Positions 1-12,400 of a stretch of DNA of 64,000 nucleotides are shown here, piece after piece. Every line of letters begins with the position of its first letter. The stretch's first letter is position 1. The translations under genes were made by a program, and so were the position numbers. The notes beneath the pieces were generated by a model. It ran no database searches. It was not told where the DNA came from and saw nothing but the letters and a program-made list of their open reading frames with translations. Source of the stretch: Ananas comosus (lineage: Eukaryota; Streptophyta; Magnoliopsida; Poales; Bromeliaceae); contig NC_033625.1 in NCBI RefSeq assembly GCF_001540865.1, forward strand, positions 8,035,677 to 8,099,676, in the 5' to 3' direction.

Positions 1-1653
1 ATTCTACCTAGATTGGATGCATATATGAGATTTTTAGTAAAAGTTGAAGTTCAACTCATAATTGAATTAGTATGCTTGCTAGGGCACTTGGAAGCTAGAG
101 AACATCTTCGGTTGTGGGATTGACGAAAGTCGGCAGTGAATTGGTGGGTTTGACCTTACCGAAATGGATGAATTCCCTTTGTCTTCTTTAATATTATAGG
201 ACTAGAATTGTTGCATATTCATGTGAATACATGTTTATTTGAATGAATTGGGGCAGCACCAATATGTATATCATATCGAATATAATAGAACCTCTACGTA
301 GTAGAGGTAGGATTATGAAATTGATTATTTGACATAGATCACTCGTTCGATTACCATGTATTTAAGACATACATCAACTTGTGCAGACAAGTTAAGCAGG
401 ACATCATTCAATAAGGAATAGTTGTAAAGCCATGAATAATGTATTGTGATGAAGCATCTTTGAGTTAAACCATGCAATTTCATGTTATAGACATAATGTT
501 GGAACTCTTTGTATATCATGTATAGTGAGGTTATTTACACCTTTATATGGAATTATGTAAAGAGTATGATAGATGATGTTTCGCATGATTGTGATGACAA
601 TGGTTATTATTTTCATCTGATAGAACTAGCATGAACTTCTTGATTGTTATGATCTAATAAGTAAACTAGAATTGAGCATTATAACATAACATAAATGTTA
701 TACTATTGAAAATGATCTAGTTAAATGACTAGAATTGGACATGAGGATATACTTGTGTAGTCAAGTAGAAGTACTTGCCTAATATTTGCTTACTCTAAGT
801 AGTGGAGGTTTATGTAGAACCATAGAATATGTACCGTGAGTCATTGAGTTTGACCTTAGTAAACCACTTTCCTTATATATAGGGAGTAGTGAGAGGGCTC
901 CATGTGAGTGTGCGGGTATAGCCCATTAGAAACATCGATGTGATGTAAAGCATGTATTTGTTTAAGTCACACTATTTATTAGTAGAAACATGTCACCAAG
1001 TAGTTGATAATGGATTATAACTTAGTGTTACAGTGTCGACCTTGTGTCGAGTTGAGATTTTATGTTAGAGACATGATGAACTTGTGATACCTATGCTATG
1101 GATTACGCTTGCTTGCCAATGTGCTTATTCGCACATGCTTGTGAGGGTCGTGCCCCACAAGCCGGCACTCCGGAGTTAGCCTAGCGACAGATTGCTCGCT
1201 TCTGTACGAGACGGAATGCCGAAGTGGATTGCCGTGGGTAGTGTTGACTTCCATGGGGCCATTAGGCACGGCACGGGCTGAGACTTTACCATGTGTAAGT
1301 CTCCTATTAATTAGGTTAATGTAAGTGACTTTAACCTAGTTGGACATAGTAGTAAAGATACTTTATATCAGTAGTTGAATATACCTAGTAATAAACATAC
1401 TAAGAGGTTGACATCCCTGTTAGTCAATATTATAGTGACAGTACTTGAATATATACTCTTGCTAGTGTAGGAAGTAACGATATGATGTCATTAGCTTACT
1501 AAAGTATAACGAGGATATTCTGCATATAGCTTGACATATAGCTATTAAACTGATAATTAGCATGACTGTAGAACTTGTGATGATGAACTGATATATAAAA
1601 CATATTAGAAAACATATCTTGTGAGGCATGCTATAGTTGATTTACTTCATTTA

Positions 1654-2716
1654 GGCCCGTTTGGATACCTCTAAAAACGTAGCATAGTTAAACTATCCTA
1701 CGCCGGTAGGAAAATAATCCTATGAAGCGTTTGGAAGAAAAAAAAATGACGTAATTTTTGGAGTATAATTATACTATACTCCAAAAATGGAGTAAACTTA
1801 CAATCCACTTTAACCAAAGGAAAAAAAAATTCCACCATTTTGGGCTCCCAAAGATATATCAATTTCTAAATTTTAAATTTCAACATAAAATTTTAAATTT
1901 CAAATTTTAAAATTTTAAAATTCAAATTTAATTTTGATTTTAAATTTCAAATTTAATTTTGATTTTAAATTTTAAATTTCGAATTTCAAATTTCAAATTT
2001 CAAAAACTTCAAATTTCAAATTTCAAATTTCAAAAAGTTCAAATTTCAAATTTCAAATTTCAAATTTCAAATTTCAAATTTCAAATTTCAAATTTCAAAA
2101 AGTTCAAATTTCAAATTTCAAATTTCAAAAAGTTCAAATTTCAAATTTCAAATTTCAAATTTCAAATTTTAATTTTATTTTTAATTTTTAATTTTCAATC
2201 TTCAAAATTTAAATTTAAACTTAAATTTAAAATTTTAAATTTATAAATATGTAAATTTATAAATTATTAAATTTGAAATTTAAAATTTTAATTATAGATT
2301 TTTTAAATTTCAAAATTTAAAGTTTAAATGGTATACTTTAAGTTTTAAATTTTAAAGTTTCAAATTTCAAATTTGAAATTTCAAATTCTAAATTTCAAAT
2401 TTCAAATTTAAAACATAAAATCTAATTTAATTTTTTAATTTTAAATTTTAAATTTTAATTTTATATTTTGAATTTTGAATTTTAATTTTTAAAATTTTAT
2501 TTTTAAATTTTGAATTTTGAATTTTGAATTTTGTATTTTAAAATTTTAGAAATTTAATTGTTTTAAATATTGTGAAATTGTATAATATGTATCCAAACAG
2601 CTTAAAAATGAAGCTGTGGAATTTTTTTATTGTTACAGAATTCCGTATTTCATTGAGACCAAAACCATACAATAAAAATTCCATGGAGTTTTTTAACTAT
2701 GCATCCAAACAGGGCC
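1654..2716. mobile_element. PIF/Harbinger-like non-autonomous element (Tourist-type MITE)
   Basis: The ends are inverted: GGCCCGTTTGGATAC on the left, and GGCCCTGTTTGGATGC when the right end is read on the minus strand. The 3-bp target duplication TTA lies at 1651-1653 and 2717-2719, as expected for PIF/Harbinger elements. There is no transposase. The middle is an expanded low-complexity TTTCAAA tract, so at 1063 bp it is longer than usual for a Tourist MITE. It inserted into the LTR that fills 1-3199. Confidence 0.75.
1860..2560 (+). repeat. TTTCAAA-type low-complexity tandem repeat
   Basis: AT-rich array built from CAAATTT/TTTCAAA units. It is densest at about 1978-2170, where 'aatttcaaatttc' runs alternate with 'aaaaagttc' spacers. 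It lies inside the Harbinger-like element and appears to be an internal expansion of it. The open frame through it (isoleucine, serine, asparagine, phenylalanine and lysine repeats) is a by-product of the repeat and not a protein gene. Confidence 0.85.
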
Positions 2717-3364
2717 TTACTTGTTGCATTTATTGTATTTTCTTATTGTTGTTTACTCATGCCTCAATTGACCTAGTGGTGTACTTCGTCACTCTCGGCG
2801 GCTTACCCAGTAGGAACTATTGTTTAGTTCTCAGGCCCTTTTGTTGGTTGTTTTTGTGCAGAGCCTTCCACAGCGGAAAAAGTTAGGGTTCTCGGCGAGG
2901 GGTCAGCGGCTAGCTAGAGCCTTCTCGATGTTAAATAGATGAACCTCTACCAGTTTATATAGTTTAGTTCAGTGTTGTATACTGGGTTTATGTAATTGTA
3001 CTTGTTCTTATCAGTGGTAATAAGGTTATGTGTTGTATAAGTTTATGAGTTTTTTAAAGTTTTGCTCTGATTACCTGATTAAGTTAGTAGACTTTTACTA
3101 TATTGATTGTAGACGCTTGGTGTACTTGTAAGGTTGTGATGTACACAGCGGGTCTGTGCACGTAACTGGAGAGCTTCCGCTGAAGCCCAGGGCGTGACAA
3201 AATATTTCTTCATATGATGAGAGGATAAATATACTGTACTGCTCAAAAGCAGGCAAATAACTGATATGTTTTTTAAAATTTAAAATAATTTATGTGCCAT
3301 TTTAAAATGCTAATATTTTGTAAAAATATCTGTAAGTTGACGTATCATCATCTATCAATTAAAA

Positions 3365-4168
3365 CTAGTGTAGTAACCCGCGCGATGCGGCGGATAAATA
3401 ATAGAAGAAAAAATAAAAAACATTAAAGAGGAAGAAGAAAAGAGTTTGGAAAATAAAATTTCAAGTGTGTTTTATTTTTTGGATAGAAAAATGTATGAAT
3501 TGAGCTAACCAATATGACCATTGAAAATCGATAAATGTCTAGAATCATCATTAAAAAAAACTTACAAAAGGTCATATGAAGATAGAGATGATAATGTTGC
3601 GATGATGACGACAATGGTGATGAAAATCTCATAAAAATTTGCAGGATTTTGCACTATTTTGGATATGGAATGATCAGAAGTTGCGGGTCAGAACTACCAC
3701 ATCAATTATAAAATCAAAACTAACATCTAAATTAATCGAAATAATGCACATAAATCAAATATTTGATTGATACAACCACTATATAAAAAATAATGTAAAT
3801 AAATTAATTCTAAATTGATACTTAGTAAGAATTTGCGATTAAAATAAAGAAAATAAAAATTACTTACCCCTAAATCCGAAGGCTCTCCCTTGCTCTTCTC
3901 CAATCTCTATATTTGAATGTAGTAACTATTTATCTTCTCCTCTTTTAATTTTGCATGTTAGAAATTATTTGAGGAAGAGTAAATGGCTAATATTGAAGAG
4001 AAAAAACTAAACGTATATATTAAAAAGCACATTAATTATAGGTTATTGAATAGAGAGGAGGGGAGGGAAAAAGCCAAATTAAAGATCAATTCAAAAAAAA
4101 TGATTAGTGAGGATGGAGGAAAACTTGCCATGTGGCAAAATTATTGGGAATTCATATAGGTTAATAGA
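3365..4168 (-). mobile_element. Non-autonomous Helitron
   Basis: Read on the minus strand the element begins with TC (TCTATTAACCTATATG, ending at 4168) and finishes with CTAG at 3365. Just inside the CTAG end is a short GC-rich hairpin whose arms are CCGC and GCGG. The base before it (3364, A) and after it (4169, T) fit insertion between A and T with no target duplication. These are the standard Helitron end features. The 804-bp interior is AT-rich and carries no Rep or helicase coding, so it would depend on another element for movement. Confidence 0.7.
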
Positions 4169-4613
4169 TTGTTCCCTCTGTTACCCGTTTTCATTCTTTT
4201 TGTCTTCTTTCTCTGCGACACGTTCATCGCAAGATCATAATTAAGTTCATTTTGTAAGTATACTAACACTAGAACATTTTATCGAAAAGTGTTGAGATTA
4301 TTAGCCCTTTTTGGTGTTTATTAAATTTTTAAAAAAAGGGTCATAAGGCAAGTGAAAAAAAAATAGCCATTGGATTGGAATTGCCGTAGGATTAAAACTT
4401 AAAGTGGGTTGTAGATCTAACACATCTTTTTTTATATCGTGTGATTCTTGGGAATTGCAGGAGGATCTAATGAAAGATTGATGGAAAGTTACGGGAGAGG
4501 CATTTTTGCAAGGTATTGAAATTTGAAAGGATATAAAGATTATTTGAAAATTTAAAGGGATATATAAGTTATTACTAAACTTTTAACTAGTATTTATCCC
4601 TATACTTTATCCC
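4169..4613. other. AT-rich intergenic segment, nothing recognised
   Basis: About 445 bases between the Helitron and the start of LTR A. No credible ORF, repeat ends or RNA gene were seen. The last five bases, ATCCC (4609-4613), would be the target duplication of the gypsy element that starts at 4614, but its 3' end is lost, so this cannot be confirmed. Confidence 0.5.
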
Positions 4614-5156
4614 TGTAACGTATCGAAACCCGAAAACGTTAATCGAACTTTCATCAAATTGGTTAAAGTGTCGAGAGAAATGGATTGGTGAGTTCCATTT
4701 TTGCATTCCAACAAAGTTGGAGGGCAAAAATGGGTTTAAGAAGTATTGGAATGGTTTTGGCATCGAACGGCGCGAAGTAGAGTCGAAACGATGCAAAAAC
4801 AGCATTCTGGAGCATTGTGTACCGGTACGCCATGATGGCTGTACCGGTACAGCAAGCGACCCGAGCACAGGTTGCTCTCGGGTTTGAGTCTGTGCGAAGG
4901 TGTACCGGTACGGGACCCGTGTACTGGTACACGCCCTGCGAAACCGAGAGAGTTTGCTCTTGGGTTGGAGCCTCTGCGCAGGTCTGTACCGGTACACAAA
5001 CCCGTGTACCGGTACACAGGGGCTCTGGCAGCAGGGGTGAAGTCTGCTACAGAATTAAGTTGAGGGGCCTAATTGCAAATGTCACAACATGTTATTTGGC
5101 CTATTCCTCTCCCATTTTCGCAGCAAAACCCATCTCCTCTCCTCTCCCTCTCATTT
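4614..5156 (+). mobile_element. LTR A, left part (U3) of a gypsy 5' LTR
   Basis: The LTR starts TGTAACGTATCG at 4614. This segment is U3 and carries an array of GTACCGGTAC palindromes. It is cut off at 5156 by the reverse solo LTR D. The CATTT at 5152-5156 recurs at 18187-18191, where LTR A resumes. Removing LTR D joins a CT-rich stretch (...ctctccctct cattt) directly to 'cctctctttccc', giving a continuous leader. Total LTR A length after removing the insertions is about 2.56 kb. Confidence 0.75.
4819..5015. promoter_or_regulatory. Array of GTACCGGTAC palindromes in LTR U3
   Basis: Exact copies of the 10-bp palindrome lie at 4819-4828, 4841-4850, 4902-4911, 4986-4995 and 5006-5015, with a one-mismatch copy at 4921-4930. 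The same motif is clustered in U3 of LTRs at 24.0, 30.0 and 47.5 kb. A binding-site function is inference. The repetition itself is seen directly. Confidence 0.7.
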
Positions 5157-6709
5157 TGTCATACCTCGGGGTCCCTTTAGGTTAAAAACACCGCGGAAAT
5201 TTTTTTTTTTTTTTGAAAATCTAACCCCGGGGAATGCCAGATCCGCCACAAATACAGAAAATTCACTGTTCACACGGACAGAGTCTTCCCTGTATTTGCA
5301 CGGCGTCGCACAAGTACAAGATTTCCAAACAGAGTATAACCAGGATACAACCACACTACATGAATATACAATACACAACATTCATTCACCATTCACCAGA
5401 TATTTATTATTTAGTGTTTAAACATAAAAACCATAAGAAAACTCTTTTGAAAGCTGTTCCCCACACGGAAACCTTTTCTTTTAAAACGCGCTACCACGAG
5501 GGGTAGAAAATCATTTTTCTTTTCACAAATTTCACAAATCCCTTTATTACATTCATGAAAACCGACATTTTCAAATGTAATAAAAATACTGAACCATATA
5601 AACTATCTGAGCTATATTAACATAATAGTAAGGGTAGAAACTAAACCGAATAACCTGGGTCGGAAGCTCTATCGACCGCTACGAACGTGTCTCACATCTC
5701 GTCTCGACTCTCACCGCCCGCAATACCTGAAAAATGGTGGGGGAGGTGAGAACATGTAAACATGTCTCCCCTCCCAGTGGGTACCGCAAGCCGAAGAAGG
5801 CGAGGAGTACTCACCGGATCAGGAAGAGCTAAACAACAGTACGGGTCAGTAGAAATACAATAGCAATAATAATGAATGAAAGAGACATATATATGAAAGA
5901 AGTACAACTACCGCTACTGTAATGGACAACTGAATGTATACATGTAACAAGACTATAGTAGCAAGACAATGTAATGAAAGAACTGAAGGTATACAAGCAA
6001 CAACCGCTACTATAGTTATATGCGTCAACCGGACAAGAAGTCCAAATATACCCAATCTGGTACCTGCTATATTGGTCCGCAGACCTCAAGCGCTGCCTGT
6101 CACTAACCTGCACCGACCTGATTCACCCGCCCCATAGGACGACCCATCCGGATAAGTACACCTCCGATCGGTGGCCAAACCGATCCGGTGTCGTGAATAC
6201 CCCCAAGTGCTGTGACTAAGTCATGATGGTATGCTCAATACAAAAACCGGCTGAAACCGGTGCCTAGGCCGAAGCCAGAAACAAGGACGTACAACGCCGA
6301 ACCTCGATCAACCAGATCGAAACACATGACGAGAGAGTCAATGTGTTACCTGGACCCAAGGTCCACAGAGTCCAACCGACCAGCAAGGTCACTGATACGA
6401 AGTACGAGAACTGACCAACCAGGTCAACAGATACGGAATGCACAACCAACCAACTAGGTCAACAGATACTGAATGCAACAACAGACCAACTAGGTCAACA
6501 GATACGCATGTAGATAGAACTACTCTACTCCTACTCAGGATACTAAGCATACAAACAACGAGTAGAGTATAACGAATAAACAAGGGTGCAAGGCTCAATA
6601 TACTATGCGATAGTAACAACAGAAGAGTAAGGGTAAGAAACCGTCACCAAGCGTGCACCACTATACCGACGTCGGATCGAAGTACCCACCTGTAAGGATA
6701 TCGCGTCTG

Positions 6710-6712
6710 TCT
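6710..6712. repeat. CACTA target duplication, left (TCT)
   Basis: TCT directly precedes CACTACAGG and is repeated directly after the right end at 15533-15535. A 3-bp duplication is typical of CACTA insertion. Confidence 0.85.
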
Positions 6713-6727
6713 CACTACAGGAAAATA

Positions 6728-7170
6728 TGCTTGTAGAGGCGGTTTTTACCGCCGGTAGAGGCGGTTTAAACCGCCTCTACGAATTGTAGAGGCGGTTTCA
6801 GCGACCGCCTCTAAAACGCCGGCGTAGACACCGCCTCTACATCCGTAGAGGCGGTTTGACCGACCGCCGGGGACTGCTAGAGGCGGTCTAGTAGGGGCGG
6901 TTTGAACCACCTCAATATATTTTTTTATTCATTTTTTTATAATTTTATTTATATTTTCTTAATAATATAGAGGCGGTTTAAACCGCCCCTATTAATGTCG
7001 AATCATAGAGGCGGTTTAAACCGCCTCTATGAATGTCATATCATAGAGGCGGTTTAAACCGCCTCTACTATTTTTTGAGTGGCGGTTTGCTCTTTAGAGG
7101 CGGTTGCCACTGCCTCTACAGGTAAGCAAACCATAATAATACTTAGAGGCGGTTTGAACCGCCTCTACGT
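6728..7170. repeat. CACTA left subterminal repeats (TAGAGGCGGTTT)
   Basis: Many direct and inverted copies of TAGAGGCGGTTT, several fused head to head into near-perfect palindromes of up to 24 bp (for example around 6970-6990, 7010-7030 and 7042-7062). In En/Spm elements, subterminal repeats of this sort bind the TnpA-type protein. They also make this end prone to fold back. Confidence 0.85.
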
Positions 7171-7494
7171 AAGAAATAGCAAAAAAAAAATTTTCAATAA
7201 TTATTTATTGCACATAACATTACAATTTCATTGACAAACATATTATATCAAATAATAATGCACATCAAACTTAACAATTAATTTACAACATACATTAATA
7301 ACACAAGCAAAATAATTTCCAATGCGAAATAAAGTTCACATTCACAAAAATTCATAATTCAAGATAGTGTATAATCCAAAACATGACCTCATTCAGAGTC
7401 TATAGCATAGAAGCAACATAACTAGGTAATGTAAAGTTTAAACACTTCCAAAATTAGTCAACACTTCAGTTGTCAACTGTTTACAAAAAATTAA

Positions 7495-9260
7495 TTAGCT
7501 TTTTTGATGTCCTCCATTTGTAGGCTCGTGACTCGCATTCGATGAATGAATGTTCGGAGAAAGCGCATCGACCAAATTATTATCGCCCGCAACCACCTAA
7601 AAGAATCAAACAATATAGAAATCATTAATTATATGAAAAAATCAATAAAATTTGTTGAGGATAAAAATTTAGCATACTCGAGAATTGAGCAATATTGTAT
7701 CCGAAAATAGTGTTTTAAGTCGATGCAATTCATCTCGCATCTCTTGCATCTCTTCTTTAAGCTTTTCTACTTCTCCTGGTTGGCCTTCTCTTGATTCGCT
7801 TGTTGTAGGAAAGTTTATATGCTTCACGCCATAATATGATCTTAGCGTAGGTCCCAACCCTAAGCCTTTCACACGGCCATTATGTTCAGGACCCATGATA
7901 TCTATAAAGGCTTTGTCCATTAATTTGTTCGTGTCAGATTCGGAACCTTGTGAAAGTGTAACAAACTTTGCACGTGCTGCATCCTATTAGCAATTTGAGA
8001 AAAAAAATATTACTATGTCATAATTATATGAATAGTAAATATAACTATGCGATAGAAAATTATACTTACCAAACTTTTCCCCGCATCCTCATTCACAAAA
8101 TTTTCATTCTTTTTCTTATGAGTTACCTCCCAAAAAGTTAGCCGATCTGGTTCTTTGCCAAGAGCAATTTCCTATATATAATTGTAAATAACGATTTCTA
8201 AATGATAAAGATAATGACTCATTATTTAAAATAAAAAATTTTATATGTTAAGTTATTACCATTTCCTTTCGCTTCCTTGCATAACTTTTTCTGCCCGATG
8301 TGTGCGCCATCTTCACCAATTTTGCAGAAGTTGAATTAACTCGACAAAGGTTCTATGATAAGAAATAGAGATTTTTTTAAAAAAATGAACATATAACACT
8401 ATAATTAAGCAACATTGCTATAAACATAAAGTGTTTATACCTTACTTTCCTCGGTGGACCAATGTGCTATTAGACTAGTCCATTGATCTCTAATCACACC
8501 AAGTGGCACATTGTTAACTAATTCTTGGATCGGTTTATCATCTGAAAAGTATTCACTTTTTAATTCACTTTTGTAATCTCTCCATTTTTTGTTCAATGAT
8601 GCCAACACCCAATGTCTTGTTCCCTCGGGATATCTAAACTTCGCCTACTCATAAATTAAAAGCTTTATGTTAAAAGTCTATTCTAATAAAAGTTTACAAA
8701 CATACCAAACAAAAAAGTAAAGTAATAAGCAAAGATGAAAGAACCTCAATATGCTTTAGCATTTTTTCTTTGAATGGATTAAATGTTTGATTATCCCACC
8801 GCGGAATATTTAAAGGAGCAAACGTTCCATTCTTCGCGATTACTCCTAAAAATGATCCAAGGACCGATCCTGCATAGGTGCATGGAACCCCGTATTTATC
8901 AACTTCCACATCAATCCTTTCTCCTTCAAGAAGGTTCCACACATCTGCCAGTGTTGTTCTTCCTCGCTTCTTACGTCGATTTTTATCTGCACCTGAAAAT
9001 AAATTTAAATATGTTATTTTCAATAGTAGGTCAAGCTTACACACAACATAATTAAAAAAATTAAATTTCTGCTTACCAATGATCCAAAGAAACAACTCAT
9101 TTTGATTGTTATTTTCAATCTCGGTGTTACTTGAATTTGTCGAGGTTTTCGAGTAAGATGGTACTTGCTTCTCTCCTACTGGTTCTTGACCTTGTAAGTC
9201 ATCTTGAGAGGTAGAAGTGACAATATTGCAATTGCGCAATCTTCGAGAGCTCGAGGACAT
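7495..9260 (-). CDS. Transposase_24-type (Ptta/En/Spm family) CACTA accessory protein
   Basis: The second gene of the CACTA element. By-eye splicing gives seven exons: 9260-9077, 8992-8745, 8644-8441, 8352-8260, 8171-8070, 7983-7678 and 7596-7495. All introns are GT-AG and the frame is unbroken, totalling 1239 bp or about 412 aa. The ATG at 9260 begins MSSSSRRLRN; the longer upstream frame has no support. Regions seen: a basic segment KNRRKKRGRTTLADVW, a conserved core (WVLASLNKKWRDYKSELK), the family motif KMAHTSGRKSYARKRKEM, then LTFWEVTHKKK, and a C-terminal heptad-like coiled coil (EVEKLKEEMQEMRDELHRLKTLF). By family analogy with TnpA it should bind the subterminal repeats and assist transposition. 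It lies 174 bp downstream of the transposase stop, so both may come from one primary transcript. Confidence 0.85.
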
Positions 9261-9434
9261 TTTGTAATTTCCTACATATGATAACCAATCAGCATGTAAA
9301 TCAAGCATATGCAAAATAATAAAACTCAATTAACCAAATATAGATCGAGTTAAAGTATATTCATTAACCAAACCTGAGAAGAAAATTTAACAAATGCATG
9401 AGAAATGGCCATATTTCAATAATGATAAGAAAAA

Positions 9435-12400
9435 TTATGCTTCATCATTGTCATCTTCATTTGCATTAACTCTGATCCAATTTGGATGTTCATTCTCATC
9501 TAAAGTTTGAATATGTGAGGAAACTACAAAAGTGTCATCCGTCAAATCTCGACCCATATCAAACAAATCTCTCGGTTTAATTCTCACCACTGAAGACCAA
9601 TTCTCATCTTTTGGTATTTGCACATAAAATACTTGTTCTACTTGTGATGAAAATACATAAGGATCATCTTTCAACTCTGCACCGGTATGTATTAAGCAAG
9701 AAAAGTTTATAAGGGTAAAACCAAACTCATCATGCTTAATGCCCATACTGTGATGAACATCAACCCAATCACATTTGAATAAGACAACCTTGAAATGACC
9801 ATAATAATTTAATTCAATGATGTCCTTCAATCGACCATAATAGTTTATGCCGTCTATTTCCGAAGTATTAACAACACCACTATTTTGGGTCTTTCTATTT
9901 TCTTCACGAGCTTGCGTATGAAATCTGAAACCATTGATAATAAATCCACTATATCTTCTTGCAAATTTGTTAGGACCTCTACCCAGAACTTGAATTTCTT
10001 CTGAAATAGTTGAATCATCCATCCTCATAACCTATATTGTAAAAAATATTAGTACATACTCTATTACTTTAAATTCTTAAAAATATTACAAGTGGTAAAC
10101 AATATATACCTTACTTTGTAACCATTCATGAAATCTCTCATTTACCAATTTTTCTATATCGTGACCACTGAGGCGCGTATGACGGCGTCGTTTTCTTTTC
10201 TCTGAATCAATAAATTGTCTATATTCAAATAAAGTTAGTTTTATTTCAATTTATATATAAATGTCAAGTATCAATAGAATAAGTAAGATAACTCTGACTT
10301 ACTGGCGAAAAGGCTCAAGGTCATCATAATGACGAAGGACATAACGATGTGCTTGAACCCATGATTTTTGATCCAGTATAATATTTTCAATCTTTCCAAT
10401 AGGACTACCAGCACTTGAAAATAAATATAACCCTTCTGTTCCATTTTTAGGTGGATCGGGATTCCTTATGGGTCGATTAAATCTTGTTTCAACACTATCT
10501 AGATATCGTGAACAGAATGACAAACATTCTTCGGCGATATATCCTTCAGCTATTGACCCTTCAGGATGAGATCTATTACGTACATATGACTTCATTCGTA
10601 CAAAGTTCCTAAAATAATAGAGAATATAAAAGTTAAGACAAATTATATCTTTATAAGTCATATATAAATTAATAATAAATAAGTAATTAATTAATATTTA
10701 CCTCTCCGAAGAATACATCCAACGATATTGTACCGGACCACCTAATCTTGCCTCTTCTACTAAATGAATCATTAAGTGAACCATAATGGTGAAAAATGAG
10801 GGTAGAAAGATTCTTTCCATGTGGCAAAGAGCAAGTATAATGCGGCTTTGTATTTTGTCAAGCTCATTCACATCCAACACCTTCGAACATAATGATTTAA
10901 AGAAAAAGGCCAATTCAATTGCGATCAAGGTCACTTCCTTAGATGGGCTTGATGCTCGTAATGCCAATGGTAGTATATCCTCAATCAAAATATGGCAATC
11001 ATGACTTTTAAGACCACTAATTTTACAGTCGTTAACATTAACACATCTTGAAATATTTGAAGCATAACCATCGGGCGTTTTAATATCCTTGAGAACTTGA
11101 CAAAGAATTCTTTTTTCCTTTTTAGACATCGTGAAGCAAGCTGGAGGTAATCTTGTCTTTCCATTTGCAAGTAACTGGGGATGGAGTTCAGATCTAATGC
11201 CCAATTCTACTAAATCCAGTCGTGCCTTTGAATTGTCTTTTGTTTTATTGTCAAGATTCAATAAAGTGCCAATAAAATTGTCAAATACATTTTTCTCTAT
11301 GTGCATCACATCTAAATTATGCCGCAACAAATTATATTGCCAATATGGTAATTCAAAGAAAATGCTTTTCTTTTTCCACCACCTCAATGCGCCACTAGAT
11401 TCTGAACTAGAAAGACATTCACTTCTTGTTGTATTGTCATTTCTCGCCTGTCTCTTCTTTTTGGTTCTCTTACTATTTATTCCTTTGTCATTTATTGTTG
11501 GCGGTTTACCAAATTTGAATTGCATGCCATGCATTTGCCTTAATATATCAACCCCAGCTATCCGAGTAGGTGCACTCCTTATCTCCTCTGTGCCGTCAAA
11601 AAAGTCTTTTTGATAACGAAATATATGTCCCTCAGGTAACCAACGACGATGACCCATGTAACAATACTTCCCTCCATGGCGTAACCACCTAGATTGTGTT
11701 TGCTCCGCACAACAAGGGCATGCAAACTTTCCTTTAGTGCTCCAGCCAGACAAAATTGCATATGCAGGAAAGTCATTTATAGTCCATAATAATGCAGCCC
11801 GCATATGAAAATTTTGTTGGCTTGAAGCATCATACGTCTCAACGCCCTCCCATAATTTTTTTAATTCCTCAATTAAAGGTTGTAGAAAAACATCAATATC
11901 ATTTCCCGGACCTTTTTCACCTGGAATAATCATTGATAATATAAAAGATGATTGTTTCATACAAATCCAAGGTGGTAAATTATATGTAACCAATACAACC
12001 GGCCATGTACTATAGGTAGTACTCATTGTTCGAAATGGGTTGAAACCATCACTACAAAGAGCAAGCCTCACATTGCGGGAATCAGAGGAGAAATCTACGT
12101 ATCGTTCATCGAATGCTTTCCACGCTTCACCATCTGCAGGATGTCTTAATAGCCCATCCTTCTTACGATCCACGTTGTGCCATCTCATATCATTTGATGT
12201 TCTCGTAGAGGCAAAAAGCCTTTGCAATCTTGGTATAAGAGGAAAATAACGCAAAACTTTTTTTGGAATCTTTCTCTTTTGTTTTGGTATGGCAGATGCA
12301 TTAGAAGTACTTTCTTCATTGTTTGAAATGTGATCATTTTCTGTACTAGTAGTTTTCCAACGAGATGACCCACACACATCGCACACTTCCTGATTTTTTT

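Larger units (their letters stand above)
1..3199 (+). mobile_element. Gypsy-type LTR, 3' part (LTR I), split by a MITE
   Basis: This is the right-hand part of a long LTR that begins outside the window. It shares the block order of the LTR at 18192-20210: a GC-richer stretch (about 1140-1290), then an 'acctagtgg...tagttctca' block (about 2770-2840), then 'cagcgggtctgt' (about 3147). It ends in GTGACA at 3199. No primer binding site follows, so it is probably a solo LTR or a truncated element. A PIF/Harbinger-like element at 1654-2716 interrupts it. There is no coding capacity. Assignment to the gypsy group rests on similarity to the LTR next to gag in this window. The left end and target duplication cannot be seen. 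Confidence 0.65.

Noticed and set aside
1959..2246. 95-aa repetitive protein frame
   Set aside because: Generated by the TTTCAAA tandem repeat.
4587..5185. Overlapping frames with repeated VPVH/YRYTG-type peptides
   Set aside because: Translation of the GTACCGGTAC array; the same peptides appear at every array in either orientation.
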